Shown: positions 14,538 to 24,046, numbered from the stretch's first letter. The stretch: DNA of 64,000 nucleotides from Streptomyces sp. NBC_01754 (GCF_035918015.1 NZ_CP109132.1:6448001-6512000); one strand, 5' to 3'. Program-made: numbers and translations. The notes: generated by a model from the letters alone, not told the origin.

Positions 14538-16157
14538 TCAGCCCAGCTGCTCGTACGCCGGCACGGTCAGGAAGTCCGCGTAGTCCTCGTCCAGGGAGAC
14601 CTGGAGCAGCAGGTCGTGGGCCTGCTGCCACTTGCCGGCGGTGAAGGCCTCGTCGCCGATCTCGGCGCGGATGGTGGCCAGTTCCTCGGCCGCGAGCTTG
14701 CGGGCCAGGTCCGCCGTGGCGTGCTCGCCGTTCTCAAAGACCACGTCCGCGTTGATCCACTGCCAGATCTGCGAGCGCGAGATCTCCGCGGTGGCCGCGT
14801 CCTCCATCAGGTTGAAGATGGCGACGGCGCCCATGCCCCGCAGCCACGCCTCGATGTAGCGGACGCCGACCGCGACGGCGTTGCGCAGGCCGTCGTACGA
14901 GGGCTTGGCGTCCAGGGTGTCGACGGCGATCAGGTCGTCGGCCGCCACCGAGACGTCCTCACGCAGACGGTCCTTCTGGTTCGGCTTGTCGCCGAGGACC
15001 GCGTCGAAGGAGGCCATCGCGATCGGGACCAGGTCGGGGTGGGCCACCCAGGAGCCGTCGAAGCCGTCGCCCGCCTCCCGGTCCTTGTCGGCCTTGACCT
15101 TCTCGAAGGCGACCTTGTTGACCTCGGCGTCGCGCCGCGAGGGGATGAAGGCGGCCATGCCCCCGATGGCGTGCGCCCCGCGCTTGTGGCAGGTGCGGAC
15201 CAGGAGTTCGGTGTACGCCCGCATGAACGGGGCCGTCATCGTGACGAGGTTGCGGTCCGGGAGCACGAACTTCGGGCCGCCGTCACGGAAGTTCTTGACG
15301 ATGGAGAAGAGGTAGTCCCAGCGGCCGGCGTTCAGCCCGGAGGCGTGGTCGCGCAGCTCGTAGAGGATCTCCTCCATCTCGTACGCGGCGGTGATCGTCT
15401 CGATCAGGACGGTCGCGCGGACCGTGCCCTGCGGGATGCCGACGTAGTCCTGGGCGAAGACGAAGACGTCGTTCCAGAGGCGGGCCTCCAGGTGCGACTC
15501 GGTCTTCGGGAGGTAGAAGTACGGCCCCTTGCCGAGGTCGATCAGCCGCTGGGCGTTGTGGAAGAAGTAGAGGCCGAAGTCGACCAGGGCGCCGGGCACG
15601 GGGGTGCCGTCCTGCTGGAGGTGGCGCTCGTCCAGGTGCCAGCCGCGCGGGCGGGTGACGACGGTCGCGAGCTCCTCGGCGGGCCGGAGCGCGTAGGACT
15701 TGCCGGACCTCGGATCGGTGAAGTCGATGTTCCGGGTGTAGGCGTCGATCAGGTTCAGCTGGCCGGTGACCACGTTCTCCCACGTCGGGGCGGACGCGTC
15801 CTCGAAGTCCGCGAGCCAGACCCTGGCGCCGGAGTTCAGCGCGTTGACGGTCATCTTGCGGTCGGTCGGACCGGTGATCTCCACCCGGCGGTCCTCCAGC
15901 GCGGGCGGGGCGGGGGCGACCTTCCAGGTGTCGTCCACCCGGATCGCCTGTGTCTCGGGCAGGAAGTCCAGTGTGGAGGTGCGGGCGATCTCGGCGCGGC
16001 GTTCGGTCCGGCGGGCGAGCAGCTCGTCACGCCGGGGCGTGAACCGCCGGTGCAGCTCGGCCACGAACGTGAGGGCCGCATCGGTCAGGACCTCGTCCTG
16101 CCTCGGCAGGGGCTCGGCGTCGACGATGGCCAGCGGGGACGGCGCTGGTGCGGACAT
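14538..16157 (-). CDS. aceB: Malate synthase A
   Basis: Condenses glyoxylate with acetyl-CoA to malate, taking the glyoxylate made from ureides into central metabolism. The 539-residue protein is of the type A length. Visible motifs are the glyoxylate-site Arg in TRPRGWHLDERHL, the magnesium-binding Glu in VLIETITAAYEMEEIL with GLNAGRWDY, and the catalytic Asp region FNLMEDAATAEISRSQIWQW. A sigma-70-like promoter with an overlapping AllR-type site lies about 145-185 bp upstream. It is a single-gene unit, with no isocitrate lyase beside it, which fits ureide rather than acetate use. Confidence 0.97.
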   Translation of the reverse strand: MSAPAPSPLAIVDAEPLPRQDEVLTDAALTFVAELHRRFTPRRDELLARRTERRAEIARTSTLDFLPETQAIRVDDTWKVAPAPPALEDRRVEITGPTDRKMTVNALNSGARVWLADFEDASAPTWENVVTGQLNLIDAYTRNIDFTDPRSGKSYALRPAEELATVVTRPRGWHLDERHLQQDGTPVPGALVDFGLYFFHNAQRLIDLGKGPYFYLPKTESHLEARLWNDVFVFAQDYVGIPQGTVRATVLIETITAAYEMEEILYELRDHASGLNAGRWDYLFSIVKNFRDGGPKFVLPDRNLVTMTAPFMRAYTELLVRTCHKRGAHAIGGMAAFIPSRRDAEVNKVAFEKVKADKDREAGDGFDGSWVAHPDLVPIAMASFDAVLGDKPNQKDRLREDVSVAADDLIAVDTLDAKPSYDGLRNAVAVGVRYIEAWLRGMGAVAIFNLMEDAATAEISRSQIWQWINADVVFENGEHATADLARKLAAEELATIRAEIGDEAFTAGKWQQAHDLLLQVSLDEDYADFLTVPAYEQLG

Positions 16158-16301
16158 GAGCGGTCACTCCTTCAGCGGTGCGGTACGGCGGCATCCCACG
16201 GCTGCCGGGTCGCCCGTCACGGCACGCGGTGCCAGGGCCCGAGGTGCGGCCGGAGGAGCCGTCCGGATCCGCAGGCGGAACCATGGGCTTCTGATCAGTG
16301 G

Positions 16302-16341
16302 ATATTAGTTTCCTCATGGTGGAAGTTCAATGGTTTGTTGA
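16302..16341 (-). promoter_or_regulatory. aceB promoter with overlapping AllR-type operator
   Basis: On the minus strand TTGAAC (16330-16325), a 17-bp spacer and TAATAT (16307-16302) form a near-consensus promoter. The operator-like TTCAATGGTTTGTTGA (plus strand 16326-16341) shares the TTCAA and GTTGA ends of the other AllR-type sites and covers the -35 hexamer, which fits repression by steric block. Confidence 0.7.
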
Positions 16342-16458
16342 TATCGAGATTCTCCGGGTCGACAGAGTCGGCGGAGGGGACCGCGCCGTGGCCCCGGGTG
16401 CCATGCCGGGGAGGTCGTGTGCCCCCGCACCGCCGTGGGCCACCCCGTCCGGGCGGTG

Positions 16459-17070
16459 TCATTCCAGGTGGATCAGGTCGCCGGCCGTGTCGATGTCGTA
16501 CGACCGGGCCACATCGGAACACTCCACGAGGGTGATCGCCTCGCGACGCGCCCGCAGGTACGACCGCGCCCCCTGGTCACCGACGGCCGCCGCCACGACG
16601 TCCGCCCACCGGTCGGCCCCGAACAGCACCGGATGGCCGCGCTCCCCGCCGTACGCCCCGGCCGCCAGGGTCGCCCGCGACCGGTACGCGGACCGTACCC
16701 GCGCCACCGCCTCCGCCCCGATTCCCGGCTGGTCGACCAGGAGGACGAGCGCCGCGTCCGCGTCCGTACCGCCGAGCGCGCCGAGGCCCGCCCGGAGCGA
16801 GGAGCCCATGCCCTCCTCCCACGCGGGGTTCACCGTCACCGCGTACCCGGAAAGGTCCGCCCTTGCCCGTACCTCCCGGGCGGCGGCGCCGAGCACCACG
16901 TGGACAGGGCCGCAGCCCCCCTCGCGCAGGGCCCGCGCCGCGTGTTCGACCAGGGGACGGCCGCGGTGCTCCAGCAGCGCCTTGGGCCGGCCACCGAGTC
17001 TGCGGCCGCCGCCGGCGGCGAGCAGTAGCCCGGCGACCACCGGAATCCGTTGAGGTTGAGTGTGGGTCAT
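16459..17070 (-). CDS. MobA-like nucleotidyltransferase
   Basis: A 203-residue nucleotidyltransferase of the molybdenum cofactor cytidylyl/guanylyltransferase type (MocA/MobA/CobY superfamily). The N-terminal signature is LLLAAGGGRRLGGRPKALLEH, cited here as LLLAAGGGRRLGG and PKALLEH. The metal-site LVDQPGI and the acceptor loop GERGHPVLFG are also visible. MocA-like enzymes mature xanthine dehydrogenase, which would fit a purine neighbourhood, but no dehydrogenase gene is in the window. ATG at 17068-17070; no clear operon partner. Confidence 0.8.
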   Translation of the reverse strand: MTHTQPQRIPVVAGLLLAAGGGRRLGGRPKALLEHRGRPLVEHAARALREGGCGPVHVVLGAAAREVRARADLSGYAVTVNPAWEEGMGSSLRAGLGALGGTDADAALVLLVDQPGIGAEAVARVRSAYRSRATLAAGAYGGERGHPVLFGADRWADVVAAAVGDQGARSYLRARREAITLVECSDVARSYDIDTAGDLIHLE

Positions 17071-17232
17071 GGGCCCTGGATACCACTGCTTCGTCCGTAC
17101 GGGCTCCCTCGTCCGTACGGGGCCGATCGGCGGAGTCCTCCGGGCAGATCCCCATCGGCCGGCCCGCGACTCACCGGGGTGGACAGGACCCATGAACCAC
17201 ACGCACCTCGCCGCGGCGGCGCCCTGGCGCGG

Positions 17233-17865
17233 TCAGCGGCGGATCAGGCGGCGCGCGATGGCCGCGGCGACCGCGGAGGTGCGGGAGTCGACGCCCAGTT
17301 TGGCGTAGATGTGCACCAGGTGGGACTTCACCGTGGCCTGGCTGAGGAAGAGCCGTTTGCTGATCTGCTGGTTGGAAAGCCCTTCACCGACCAGCTGGAG
17401 CACTTCCAGTTCGCGTTTGGTCAGGGCCTGGGCGGGGGACCGCATCCGGTCCATGAGGCGGTGCGCGACCGCCGGTGCGAGCGCCGAGCGGCCCGCCGCC
17501 GCCGTCCGTACGGCGGCCGCCAGTTCCTGGGGCGGCGCGTCCTTGAGGAGGTAGCCGCCGGCGCCCGCCTCGACCGCGGTCAGGATGTCCGCGTCCGACT
17601 CGTAGGTGGTCAGGATCAGGACCCGGGGGGCGTCCGGGGCCGCGGTGATCGCCGCGGTGGCCTCGACGCCGTGCATGCCGGGGCCGAACTGGAGGTCCAT
17701 CAGGACGACGTCGAACCCGCCCGTCGCGGCGAGGGCCACGGCCCGTTCCGCGGTGGCGGCCTCCGCGACCACCTCGAAGTCCGGCTCGGCGTCCAGGACG
17801 GCCCGCAGGCCCGCCCGTACCACCGGGTGGTCATCGGCCAGCAACAGCCTGATCGGGGCGCTCAC
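17233..17865 (-). CDS. NarL/LuxR-type response regulator
   Basis: A 210-residue two-component regulator. Receiver domain with acidic pair Asp11-Asp12, phospho-acceptor Asp57 (VVLMDLQF) and Lys in [11 protein letters not shown]-terminal LuxR helix-turn-helix [20 protein letters not shown] and [14 protein letters not shown]. The GTG start overlaps the sensor kinase stop in GTGA. Together with the kinase it probably controls the divergent ABC transporter, whose promoter region carries a 16-bp inverted repeat. Confidence 0.93.
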   Translation of the reverse strand: MSAPIRLLLADDHPVVRAGLRAVLDAEPDFEVVAEAATAERAVALAATGGFDVVLMDLQFGPGMHGVEATAAITAAPDAPRVLILTTYESDADILTAVEAGAGGYLLKDAPPQELAAAVRTAAAGRSALAPAVAHRLMDRMRSPAQALTKRELEVLQLVGEGLSNQQISKRLFLSQATVKSHLVHIYAKLGVDSRTSAVAAAIARRLIRR

Positions 17866-19100
17866 GCGGCGTCCTCCTGTCCCGCGGCGGACGGCAGCGG
17901 CAGCGTGACGGCGACCGCCGTGCCCTGCCCCGGCGCCGACTCCACGCTGAGTGTGCCCCCCAGCGAGCGGGCCCGCGCGCGCATCGCGGGCAGCCCGAAC
18001 CCCCCGGTCGGCCCCGAACCGCCGGCCGGCTCGGAGCCACCGGACGTCCCGGGGCCCTCGGGCCGGGCCGAGGGGTCGAAGCCCCGGCCGTCGTCCACCA
18101 CGTCCAGGGACACCGACGTCTCCATGAAGCTCAGGGTGATCTCCGCCCGCCGCGCGTCCGCGTGCCGGACCGTGTTGGCCAGCGCCGACTGCGCGGTACG
18201 CAGCAGCGCCACCTCGTACGGAAGGGGCAGCTCCACCGGCGTACCGCTGACGGCGCACTGCACGGTGAGCTCCGGCGTCGACGTACGGGACGACAGGCGG
18301 GACAGGGCCCCGGCCAGGGAACCGTGCTCCAGGTCGGGCGGCGACAGCGCCCGTACGAAGCGGCGGGCCTCGGCCAGGTTCTCCTGGGCCGCCTCCCGGG
18401 CCCGGCGCACGTGGGTGGCGGCCGGAGCGTCCTCGGGCAGGGTGCGCTCGGCGGCCCGCAGCAGCAGCTGGATGCTGGTCAGGCCCTGGGCGAGGGTGTC
18501 GTGGATCTCGCGGGCCAGCCGCTCCCGTTCGGCCAGCGTGCCCGCGGTGCGCTCGGCGCCGGCGAGCTCCGCCCGGGTGGAGACCAGCTCCTCGATCAGC
18601 TCGCGGCGCCGGTCGCTCTCCCGGAACAGCGCGTCGTAGCCGAGCACCGTCGCGACGGCCACCGCCGCCCCGAGCAGGGGACCGATGAACGTCCCCGGTG
18701 AGACCTCCCGGTCGTGCAGCAGGAAGCCGGTGATCGCGGCACCCGCCGTGACCACGACGGCGGGCAGTCCCCAGCGCACCGGAAGCAGGTGCAACTGGAG
18801 GAAGTAGAGCGGGAAGGCCACCCACAAGGCGTCCGGCGACAGGGCCAGCAGCGCCAGCCAGAGGGCCCCGAGCCCCGCCAGCCACACCGCCGCGGCCCTG
18901 GTGTGCGGCTGTACGACGGGAGCCAGCGCCCCCGCCCCGTACAGCGCGGCCGTCGACGCCGCCAGCACGGCCACCGTCGTGCTGTGCCCGATACCGTCGC
19001 TCACCGCCCGCACCGCCGCCAGCACCAGCAGTCCCACCAGCAGTGCGTGCAGGCAGAGCCGCAGCCCGGTGGTGACGTGGGTGGGGGTGCGTGTGTCCAT
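17862..19100 (-). CDS. Sensor histidine kinase, NarL-partner type
   Basis: A 412-residue membrane kinase. About five membrane segments occupy residues 10-155. A HisKA_3 dimerisation helix follows with phospho-acceptor His200 ([15 protein letters not shown]), then the ATPase domain with N box [20 protein letters not shown] and [11 protein letters not shown] Gly/Ser/Pro-rich insert ([18 protein letters not shown]) sits in the ATP lid. It overlaps the response regulator by four bases. Input signal unknown; the divergent MacB-like ABC pair suggests cell-envelope or peptide stress. Confidence 0.92.
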   Translation of the reverse strand: MDTRTPTHVTTGLRLCLHALLVGLLVLAAVRAVSDGIGHSTTVAVLAASTAALYGAGALAPVVQPHTRAAAVWLAGLGALWLALLALSPDALWVAFPLYFLQLHLLPVRWGLPAVVVTAGAAITGFLLHDREVSPGTFIGPLLGAAVAVATVLGYDALFRESDRRRELIEELVSTRAELAGAERTAGTLAERERLAREIHDTLAQGLTSIQLLLRAAERTLPEDAPAATHVRRAREAAQENLAEARRFVRALSPPDLEHGSLAGALSRLSSRTSTPELTVQCAVSGTPVELPLPYEVALLRTAQSALANTVRHADARRAEITLSFMETSVSLDVVDDGRGFDPSARPEGPGTSGGSEPAGGSGPTGGFGLPAMRARARSLGGTLSVESAPGQGTAVAVTLPLPSAAGQEDAA

Positions 19101-19137
19101 GGTGGTTCCAGCGTAGACGCGGGGTGCCCGTCACCGG

Positions 19138-19153
19138 TCAACCGAAAGGTTGA
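19138..19153. promoter_or_regulatory. Inverted repeat TCAACC-GAAA-GGTTGA
   Basis: A perfect 6-4-6 inverted repeat in the 110-bp gap between the divergent two-component and ABC genes. It is a candidate binding site for the LuxR-type regulator. Confidence 0.5.
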
Positions 19154-19210
19154 TGTCCGCCCCGTCCGCCGTGCGATGTCACGGCGCCTCCTGAGGACCA
19201 GGCTGGAGTC

Positions 19211-20290
19211 ATGTTCGTCGCATGGAGAGATCTACGGTTCGCCAAGGGACGGTTCGCCCTCATGGGGTCGGTCGTCGTGCTCATCACCCTGCTCGTGGGG
19301 ATGCTGTCCGGCCTGACGGCCGGCCTCGCCAGGGAGAACATCTCGGCCGTCACGGGGCTGAGCGCGGACCACATCGCGTTCGCCGCCCCGCCGGACGGCC
19401 GGTCGGAGTCGTTCACCGAGTCCGCGGTCACGAAGGACGCCTGGCAGGCCTGGGCCGATCGGCCCGGGGTCACCGCGGCCGAACCCCTCGGTATCCGCAC
19501 CCTGAACGCCGCCTCGGACGGCGGGGAGCGCACCGCCGCGGTCTCGGCGTTCGGCGTCGAGCCGGACGGACCCCTCGCCCCCGGCACGGTCGGCCCCGGC
19601 ACCGTGGTGCTCTCGGAGCAGGCCGCCGACGAGCTCGGCGCCGGGCCCGGCGACACCCTGGCCCTCGCCGGTACCGAGGTGACCGTCGACGCGGTCGCCG
19701 GTGACGCCTCCTACAGCCACACCCCGGTCGTCTGGACCTCCCTCGGCGACTGGCAGCGGCTGGGGGGCACCGACGGCCAGGCCACCGTGATCGCCCTGAC
19801 GACCACCGGTGACGCCGACCTCGCGGCCGGTGACAAGGCCGCCGGCACCAGCACCCTGACGCTCGACGACTCCCTCGGTGCGATCGGTTCCTACCAGGCG
19901 GAGAACGGCTCGCTCCAGCTGATGCGGGGCTTCCTCTTCGCGATCTCCGCCCTGGTCATCGGCGCCTTCTTCACGGTCTGGACGATCCAGCGCAGCGGCG
20001 ACGTCGCCGTGCTCAAGGCCCTGGGCGCCTCGACGCCGTACCTCCTCAAGGACGCCCTCGGGCAGGCCGTCGTGATGCTCGCGGTCGGTACGGGGCTGGG
20101 TACCGCGCTGGCCACCGGCATCGGTGCGCTGGTCGGCGGGGACGGCGGCGCGGTGCCGTTCGTCCTCGACGCCTCGACCGTGCTCGTGCCCGCGGGCGTG
20201 ATGATCCTGCTCGGCGCGCTCGGGGCAGCCCTGTCCATCCGGCGGATCACCGCCGTCGACCCGCTCACCGCACTCGGGAGTGTCCGATGA
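19211..20290 (+). CDS. ABC transporter permease, FtsX/MacB type
   Basis: A 359-residue membrane protein with the MacB/FtsX layout. A first membrane segment at residues 17-40 (LMGSVVVLITLLVGMLSGL), an extracytoplasmic domain to about residue 235, then three C-terminal segments including IGAFFTVWTIQRSGDVAVLKALG, cited as FFTVWTIQRSGDVAVLKALG. Its stop overlaps the ATPase start in ATGA. Probably exports or clears a lipid, peptide or drug; typical target of a NarL-type pair. Confidence 0.9.
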   Translation: MFVAWRDLRFAKGRFALMGSVVVLITLLVGMLSGLTAGLARENISAVTGLSADHIAFAAPPDGRSESFTESAVTKDAWQAWADRPGVTAAEPLGIRTLNAASDGGERTAAVSAFGVEPDGPLAPGTVGPGTVVLSEQAADELGAGPGDTLALAGTEVTVDAVAGDASYSHTPVVWTSLGDWQRLGGTDGQATVIALTTTGDADLAAGDKAAGTSTLTLDDSLGAIGSYQAENGSLQLMRGFLFAISALVIGAFFTVWTIQRSGDVAVLKALGASTPYLLKDALGQAVVMLAVGTGLGTALATGIGALVGGDGGAVPFVLDASTVLVPAGVMILLGALGAALSIRRITAVDPLTALGSVR

Positions 20291-20967
20291 CCCTCACCCT
20301 CACCGACGTCACCCTCACCTACCCCGACGGTGACGCCCGGCTCACCGCGCTCGACCAGGTCTCGCTGGAGGTCCCCGCCGGCTCGCTCACCGCGGTCGTG
20401 GGACCGTCCGGCTCCGGCAAGTCCAGCCTGCTCGCGGTCGCCGCGACCCTGGTCACGCCGGACCGGGGCCGGGTCGTCGTGGCCGGTACCGACACCGGGG
20501 GGCTCGGCCGGGCCGAGCAGGCCGCGCTGCGCCGGGAACGTATCGGCATCGTCTTCCAGCAGCCGAACCTGCTGCCGTCGCTGACGGCCGCGGAGCAGCT
20601 CCAGGTGATGACGCACCTGTCGGGCGGTCCGGTGCGGGCCGCCCGGAGCCGGGCGATGGAGCTGCTGGACGCGGTCGGGCTGGCCGACAAGGCCGACCGC
20701 AGGCCGCACCAGCTGTCCGGCGGCCAGCGCCAGCGGGTCAACATCGCGCGGGCCCTCATGAACGAGCCCGCGGTCCTGCTCGTCGACGAGCCGACCAGCG
20801 CCCTCGACCACGAACGCGGCGCCGCCGTCCTCGACCTGCTGCTCGGGCTGACGCGCAGCCGGTCGACGGCCACGGTCATGGTCACCCACGACCGGGCCCA
20901 CCTGGAGCGGGTGGACGGGACCGCGACGATGGAGGACGGCCGCCTCACGGAACCCGCCCGGACCTGA
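20287..20967 (+). CDS. ABC transporter ATP-binding protein
   Basis: A 226-residue MacB/LolD-like ATPase. Walker A GPSGSGKSS at about residues 39-47, Q loop FQQPNLLPS, signature LSGGQRQRVNIARAL, Walker B VLLVDEPTSALD and switch His in VMVTHDRAHLE. Coupled by ATGA overlap to the permease upstream. An intrinsic-type terminator follows. Confidence 0.94.
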   Translation: MTLTLTDVTLTYPDGDARLTALDQVSLEVPAGSLTAVVGPSGSGKSSLLAVAATLVTPDRGRVVVAGTDTGGLGRAEQAALRRERIGIVFQQPNLLPSLTAAEQLQVMTHLSGGPVRAARSRAMELLDAVGLADKADRRPHQLSGGQRQRVNIARALMNEPAVLLVDEPTSALDHERGAAVLDLLLGLTRSRSTATVMVTHDRAHLERVDGTATMEDGRLTEPART

Positions 20968-21018
20968 GACGGCCGCCGCGCGCGGCGCACCGCTCGACCG
21001 CGCCGCATACGGCGCGCG

Positions 21019-21046
21019 CCCCCGGACGCACTCGGCCGGGGGTTTT
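21019..21046. terminator. Intrinsic terminator with T-tract
   Basis: Stem CCCCCGG (21019-21025) with CCGGGGG (21036-21042), followed by TTTT. It lies between the convergent ABC and allR genes and would serve the ABC operon. Confidence 0.7.
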
Positions 21047-21054
21047 GTCCTGTC

Positions 21055-21855
21055 TCAGCCCGTCGGGCCGCTGCTGGCCAGGGCCTCGGAGAGTTCCCGC
21101 GCGATCTGCTGGAGGATCGGCACGATCCGCTCCGTCGCCGCCTCCGTCACCCGGCCCGCGGGCCCCGAGATGGAGATCGCGGCCGACGTGGGGGAGTCCG
21201 GGACCGGGACCGCGAGGCAGCGGACCCCGATCTCCTGCTCGTTGTCGTCCACCGCGTACCCCGCCCTGCGCACCTGCTCCAGCGCCTCCAGGAAGCCGTC
21301 CGGAGTGGTGATCGTCTTCTCGGTGGCCGCCGGCATGCCCGTACGGGCGAGCAACGCGCGCACCTCGTCCGCCGGGGTGCCGGCCAGCAGGGCCTTGCCC
21401 ACCCCCGTGGAGTGGGGCAGCACCCGGCGGCCGACCTCCGTGAACATCCGCATGGAGTGCTTCGACGGCACCTGGGCGACATAGACGATCTCGTCGCCGT
21501 CGAGCAGGGCCATGTTCGCCGTCTCGCCGGTCTCCTCGACCAGCCGCTGGAGGTAGGGGCGCGCCCAGGTGCCCAGCAGCCGGGACGCGGACTCGCCGAG
21601 CCGGATCAGGCGCGGACCCAGCGCGTAACGGCGGTTGGACTGCTGGCGTACGTATCCGCACTGCACCAGCGTGCGCATCAGCCGGTGGATCGTCGGCAGC
21701 GGAAGGCCGCTGCTCGCGGAGAGTTCGCTGAGCCCGACCTCGCCCCCGGCGTCCGCCATGCGCTCCAGCAGATCGAAGGCGCGCTCGAGGGACTGCACCC
21801 CGCCACTGGCGCCGGCGGGTTTGGAGTCGGATGTGCTGGCGTGGGACGGCGGCAC
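21055..21855 (-). CDS. allR: IclR family repressor of ureide catabolism, AllR-like
   Basis: A 266-residue IclR regulator. Winged helix at residues about 20-80 (VQSLERAFDLLERMA, LPLPTIHRLMRTLVQCGYV) and ligand domain with MRMFTEVGRRVLPHSTGVGKALLA, cited as FTEVGRRVLPHSTGVGKALL, plus CLAVPVPDSPTSAAISISGP. It is divergent from allantoinase and near malate synthase, the same arrangement as AllR of Streptomyces coelicolor, which is known to repress allantoin catabolism. Four matching palindromes in the window are its probable sites, and the one nearest allantoinase could also serve autoregulation. Assignment is strong by context; the effector (allantoate or glyoxylate are candidates) is not visible. 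Confidence 0.9.
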   Translation of the reverse strand: MPPSHASTSDSKPAGASGGVQSLERAFDLLERMADAGGEVGLSELSASSGLPLPTIHRLMRTLVQCGYVRQQSNRRYALGPRLIRLGESASRLLGTWARPYLQRLVEETGETANMALLDGDEIVYVAQVPSKHSMRMFTEVGRRVLPHSTGVGKALLAGTPADEVRALLARTGMPAATEKTITTPDGFLEALEQVRRAGYAVDDNEQEIGVRCLAVPVPDSPTSAAISISGPAGRVTEAATERIVPILQQIARELSEALASSGPTG

Positions 21856-22198
21856 GTCAACGGTCCTTTCGAAGCGGAGGCAAGGCAGCAGCCTACCGGG
21901 CCACTCCGGATCGGCCCACTGCTCCCGGGGTGGCGTCCTTGCCGGTCAGGGCCTGTTTTGTCCTGGTGTCGGCAGCGGGTGCAGTCGTGTCGCCGGGACC
22001 TGGTGGCACCACTTCTGGATCATTCTACATTCCGTCTGGCGAAATCACGTTTTTACTTTGTGGAAACACACGCAGGTGCTGGAGTGGGGCGGCGCGATCT
22101 TCCCCGGCGGGGGTGCGGGCCCTTGACGGGGTGCCCCGGCGAGTGAAGACTCCTTCAACAGTTCGTTGAAATTCGGGGAACTTCAGTGAGGAGCACGG
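21856..22198. promoter_or_regulatory. Divergent allR-allB control region
   Basis: A 343-bp gap without a gene. It is AT-richer than its surroundings at 22015-22075, where the allR promoter probably lies. It contains TTCCGTCTGGCGAAA at 22030-22044, related to the palindrome before hyi. TTGACG at about 22113 could be an allB -35 element, about 40 bp before the operator. Confidence 0.5.
22154..22170 (+). promoter_or_regulatory. AllR-type operator before allantoinase
   Basis: TTCAACAGTTCGTTGAA, a perfect 6-5-6 inverted repeat 28 bp before the allantoinase start. It is the most symmetrical of the four copies and therefore the best guide to the consensus. Confidence 0.8.
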
Positions 22199-23551
22199 GT
22201 GTCCGAGGCACAGGTGGAGGCGGACGCGAGGCTGGTGCTGCGCTCGAGGCGCGTCGTCACCCCGGACGGGACCCGCGCCGCCGCGGTCCTCGTCGCCGGA
22301 GAGGTGATCGAGGCCGTGCTGCCCTACGGCACCGAGGTGCCCGGCGCGCGCGTGGAGGACCTCGGGGACGACGTCCTCCTGCCGGGCCTCGTCGACACCC
22401 ACGTCCATGTGAACGATCCGGGCCGCACCGAGTGGGAGGGCTTCTGGACGGCCACCCGCGCCGCCGCGGCCGGCGGCATCACCACCCTCCTGGACATGCC
22501 GCTCAACTCCCTCCCCCCGACCACCACCGTCGGCCACCTGCGCACCAAGCGGGAGGTGGCCGCGCCCAAGGCGCACATCGACACGGGCTTCTGGGGCGGT
22601 GCGATCCCGTCCAACACCAAGGACCTGCGGCCGCTGTACGAGGCCGGGGTCTTCGGCTTCAAGTGCTTCCTGTCGCCGTCCGGGGTCGAGGAGTTCCCCG
22701 AGCTGGACCAGGAGCAGCTGGCCCGTGCCATGGCCGAGATCACCGGCCTGGGCGGACTCCTCATCGTGCACGCCGAGGACCCCCGCCACCTGGCGTCCGC
22801 GCCGCAGCGCGGCGGCTCCGCCTACGCCGACTTCCTGGCCTCCCGCCCCCGCGACGCGGAGAACACCGCGATCGAGGGCCTCCTGGCGCACGCCAGGCGG
22901 CTGAACGCCCGCGTCCACGTGCTGCACCTCTCCTCCGGCGACGCCCTGCCGCTGATCGCCGCCGCCAAACGCGAGGGCGTCCGTGTCACCGTCGAGTCCT
23001 GTCCGCACTTCCTCACCCTGACCGCCGAGGAGGTCCCTGACGGGGCGACGGAGTTCAAGTGCTGTCCGCCCATCCGGGAGGCCGCCAACCAGGACGCCCT
23101 CTGGGCGGGCCTCGCCGACGGCACGATCGACTGCGTCGTCTCCGACCACTCGCCCTGCACCACCGACCTCAAGACCCACGACTTCGCCTCCGCGTGGGGC
23201 GGGATCTCCTCCCTCCAGCTGGGCCTGCCCGCCGTCTGGACCGAGGCCCGGCGGCGCGGGCACACCCTCGACGACGTCGCCCGCTGGATGTCCACCGCCC
23301 CCGCCGCCCTTGCCGGACTCGCCCGTAAGGGCGCCGTCGAGGCCGGGCGCGACGCCGACTTCGCGGTCCTGGCCCCCGACGCGGCCTTCACCGTCGACCC
23401 CGCCGAGCTGTTCCACCGCAACCAGGTCACGGCCTACGCCGGCCGCACCCTGTACGGAGTCGTACGGTCGACCTGGCTGCGCGGCCGGCGGATCGCCGCG
23501 GACGGTGAGACGGCCGCTCCGACCGGACGGCTCCTCGAAAGGGGCCACTGA
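22199..23551 (+). CDS. allB: Allantoinase
   Basis: Zinc amidohydrolase that opens allantoin to allantoate. The 450-residue protein has the first metal motif [16 protein letters not shown], the bridging Lys in [10 protein letters not shown], His in [18 protein letters not shown] and the catalytic Asp in VSDHSPC. GTG start with GAGGAG 8-10 bases upstream. An AllR-type site overlaps the expected promoter and allR is divergent. Unusually, no allantoicase follows; the next gene is a small monooxygenase-like protein. Confidence 0.96.
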   Translation: MSEAQVEADARLVLRSRRVVTPDGTRAAAVLVAGEVIEAVLPYGTEVPGARVEDLGDDVLLPGLVDTHVHVNDPGRTEWEGFWTATRAAAAGGITTLLDMPLNSLPPTTTVGHLRTKREVAAPKAHIDTGFWGGAIPSNTKDLRPLYEAGVFGFKCFLSPSGVEEFPELDQEQLARAMAEITGLGGLLIVHAEDPRHLASAPQRGGSAYADFLASRPRDAENTAIEGLLAHARRLNARVHVLHLSSGDALPLIAAAKREGVRVTVESCPHFLTLTAEEVPDGATEFKCCPPIREAANQDALWAGLADGTIDCVVSDHSPCTTDLKTHDFASAWGGISSLQLGLPAVWTEARRRGHTLDDVARWMSTAPAALAGLARKGAVEAGRDADFAVLAPDAAFTVDPAELFHRNQVTAYAGRTLYGVVRSTWLRGRRIAADGETAAPTGRLLERGH

Positions 23552-23716
23552 CCCCGGGGCCGGTGGGCGTCCGCCCCGGGCGCCCGGCGGGCGGGAAGCG
23601 GGGCGCGACCGACCGTCCGGCGGGTGCCCGGGTGCCCGGGTGTGCCGGTCATGCCCGTTCCGTATGCGTATGGCAGCCTGGTCCTCGCTCTCTCCCCGTC
23701 CACCCCAGGAGTCGCC

Positions 23717-24046
23717 GTGATCTTCATCGCCGTCAAGTTCGTCGTCCGCAGCGCCGAGCGCGACAACTGGCTCCCGGCCGTCGACGCGTTCACCCTCGCC
23801 ACGCGTCAGGAGCCGGGCAACCTCTTCTTCGAGTGGTCCTACAGCGTGGAGAACCCGGACCAGTTCGTCCTGCTCGAGGCGTTCGCCGACGAGGCGGCGG
23901 GTGCCGCGCACGTGAACTCGGACCACTTCAAGGCGGCCATGGACACCATGTCCGAGCTCGTCACGGAGGTCCCGGAGATCATCAACGTCGAGGCGCCGGG
24001 GGACGACTGGTCCCGGATGACGGAGGTCACCCCGCGCAACCGGTGA
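23717..24046 (+). CDS. Antibiotic biosynthesis monooxygenase (ABM) domain protein
   Basis: A 109-residue dimeric ferredoxin-fold protein of the ABM/YgiN quinol monooxygenase group. Visible parts are IFIAVKFVVRSAERDNW, the central FFEWSYSVENPDQFVLLEAF and the final helix HFKAAMDTMSELV. The GTG start follows CCAGGAG. These proteins act as cofactor-free oxygenases or aldehyde/quinone-modifying enzymes; no substrate is indicated. It stands alone after allantoinase. Confidence 0.82.
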   Translation: MIFIAVKFVVRSAERDNWLPAVDAFTLATRQEPGNLFFEWSYSVENPDQFVLLEAFADEAAGAAHVNSDHFKAAMDTMSELVTEVPEIINVEAPGDDWSRMTEVTPRNR

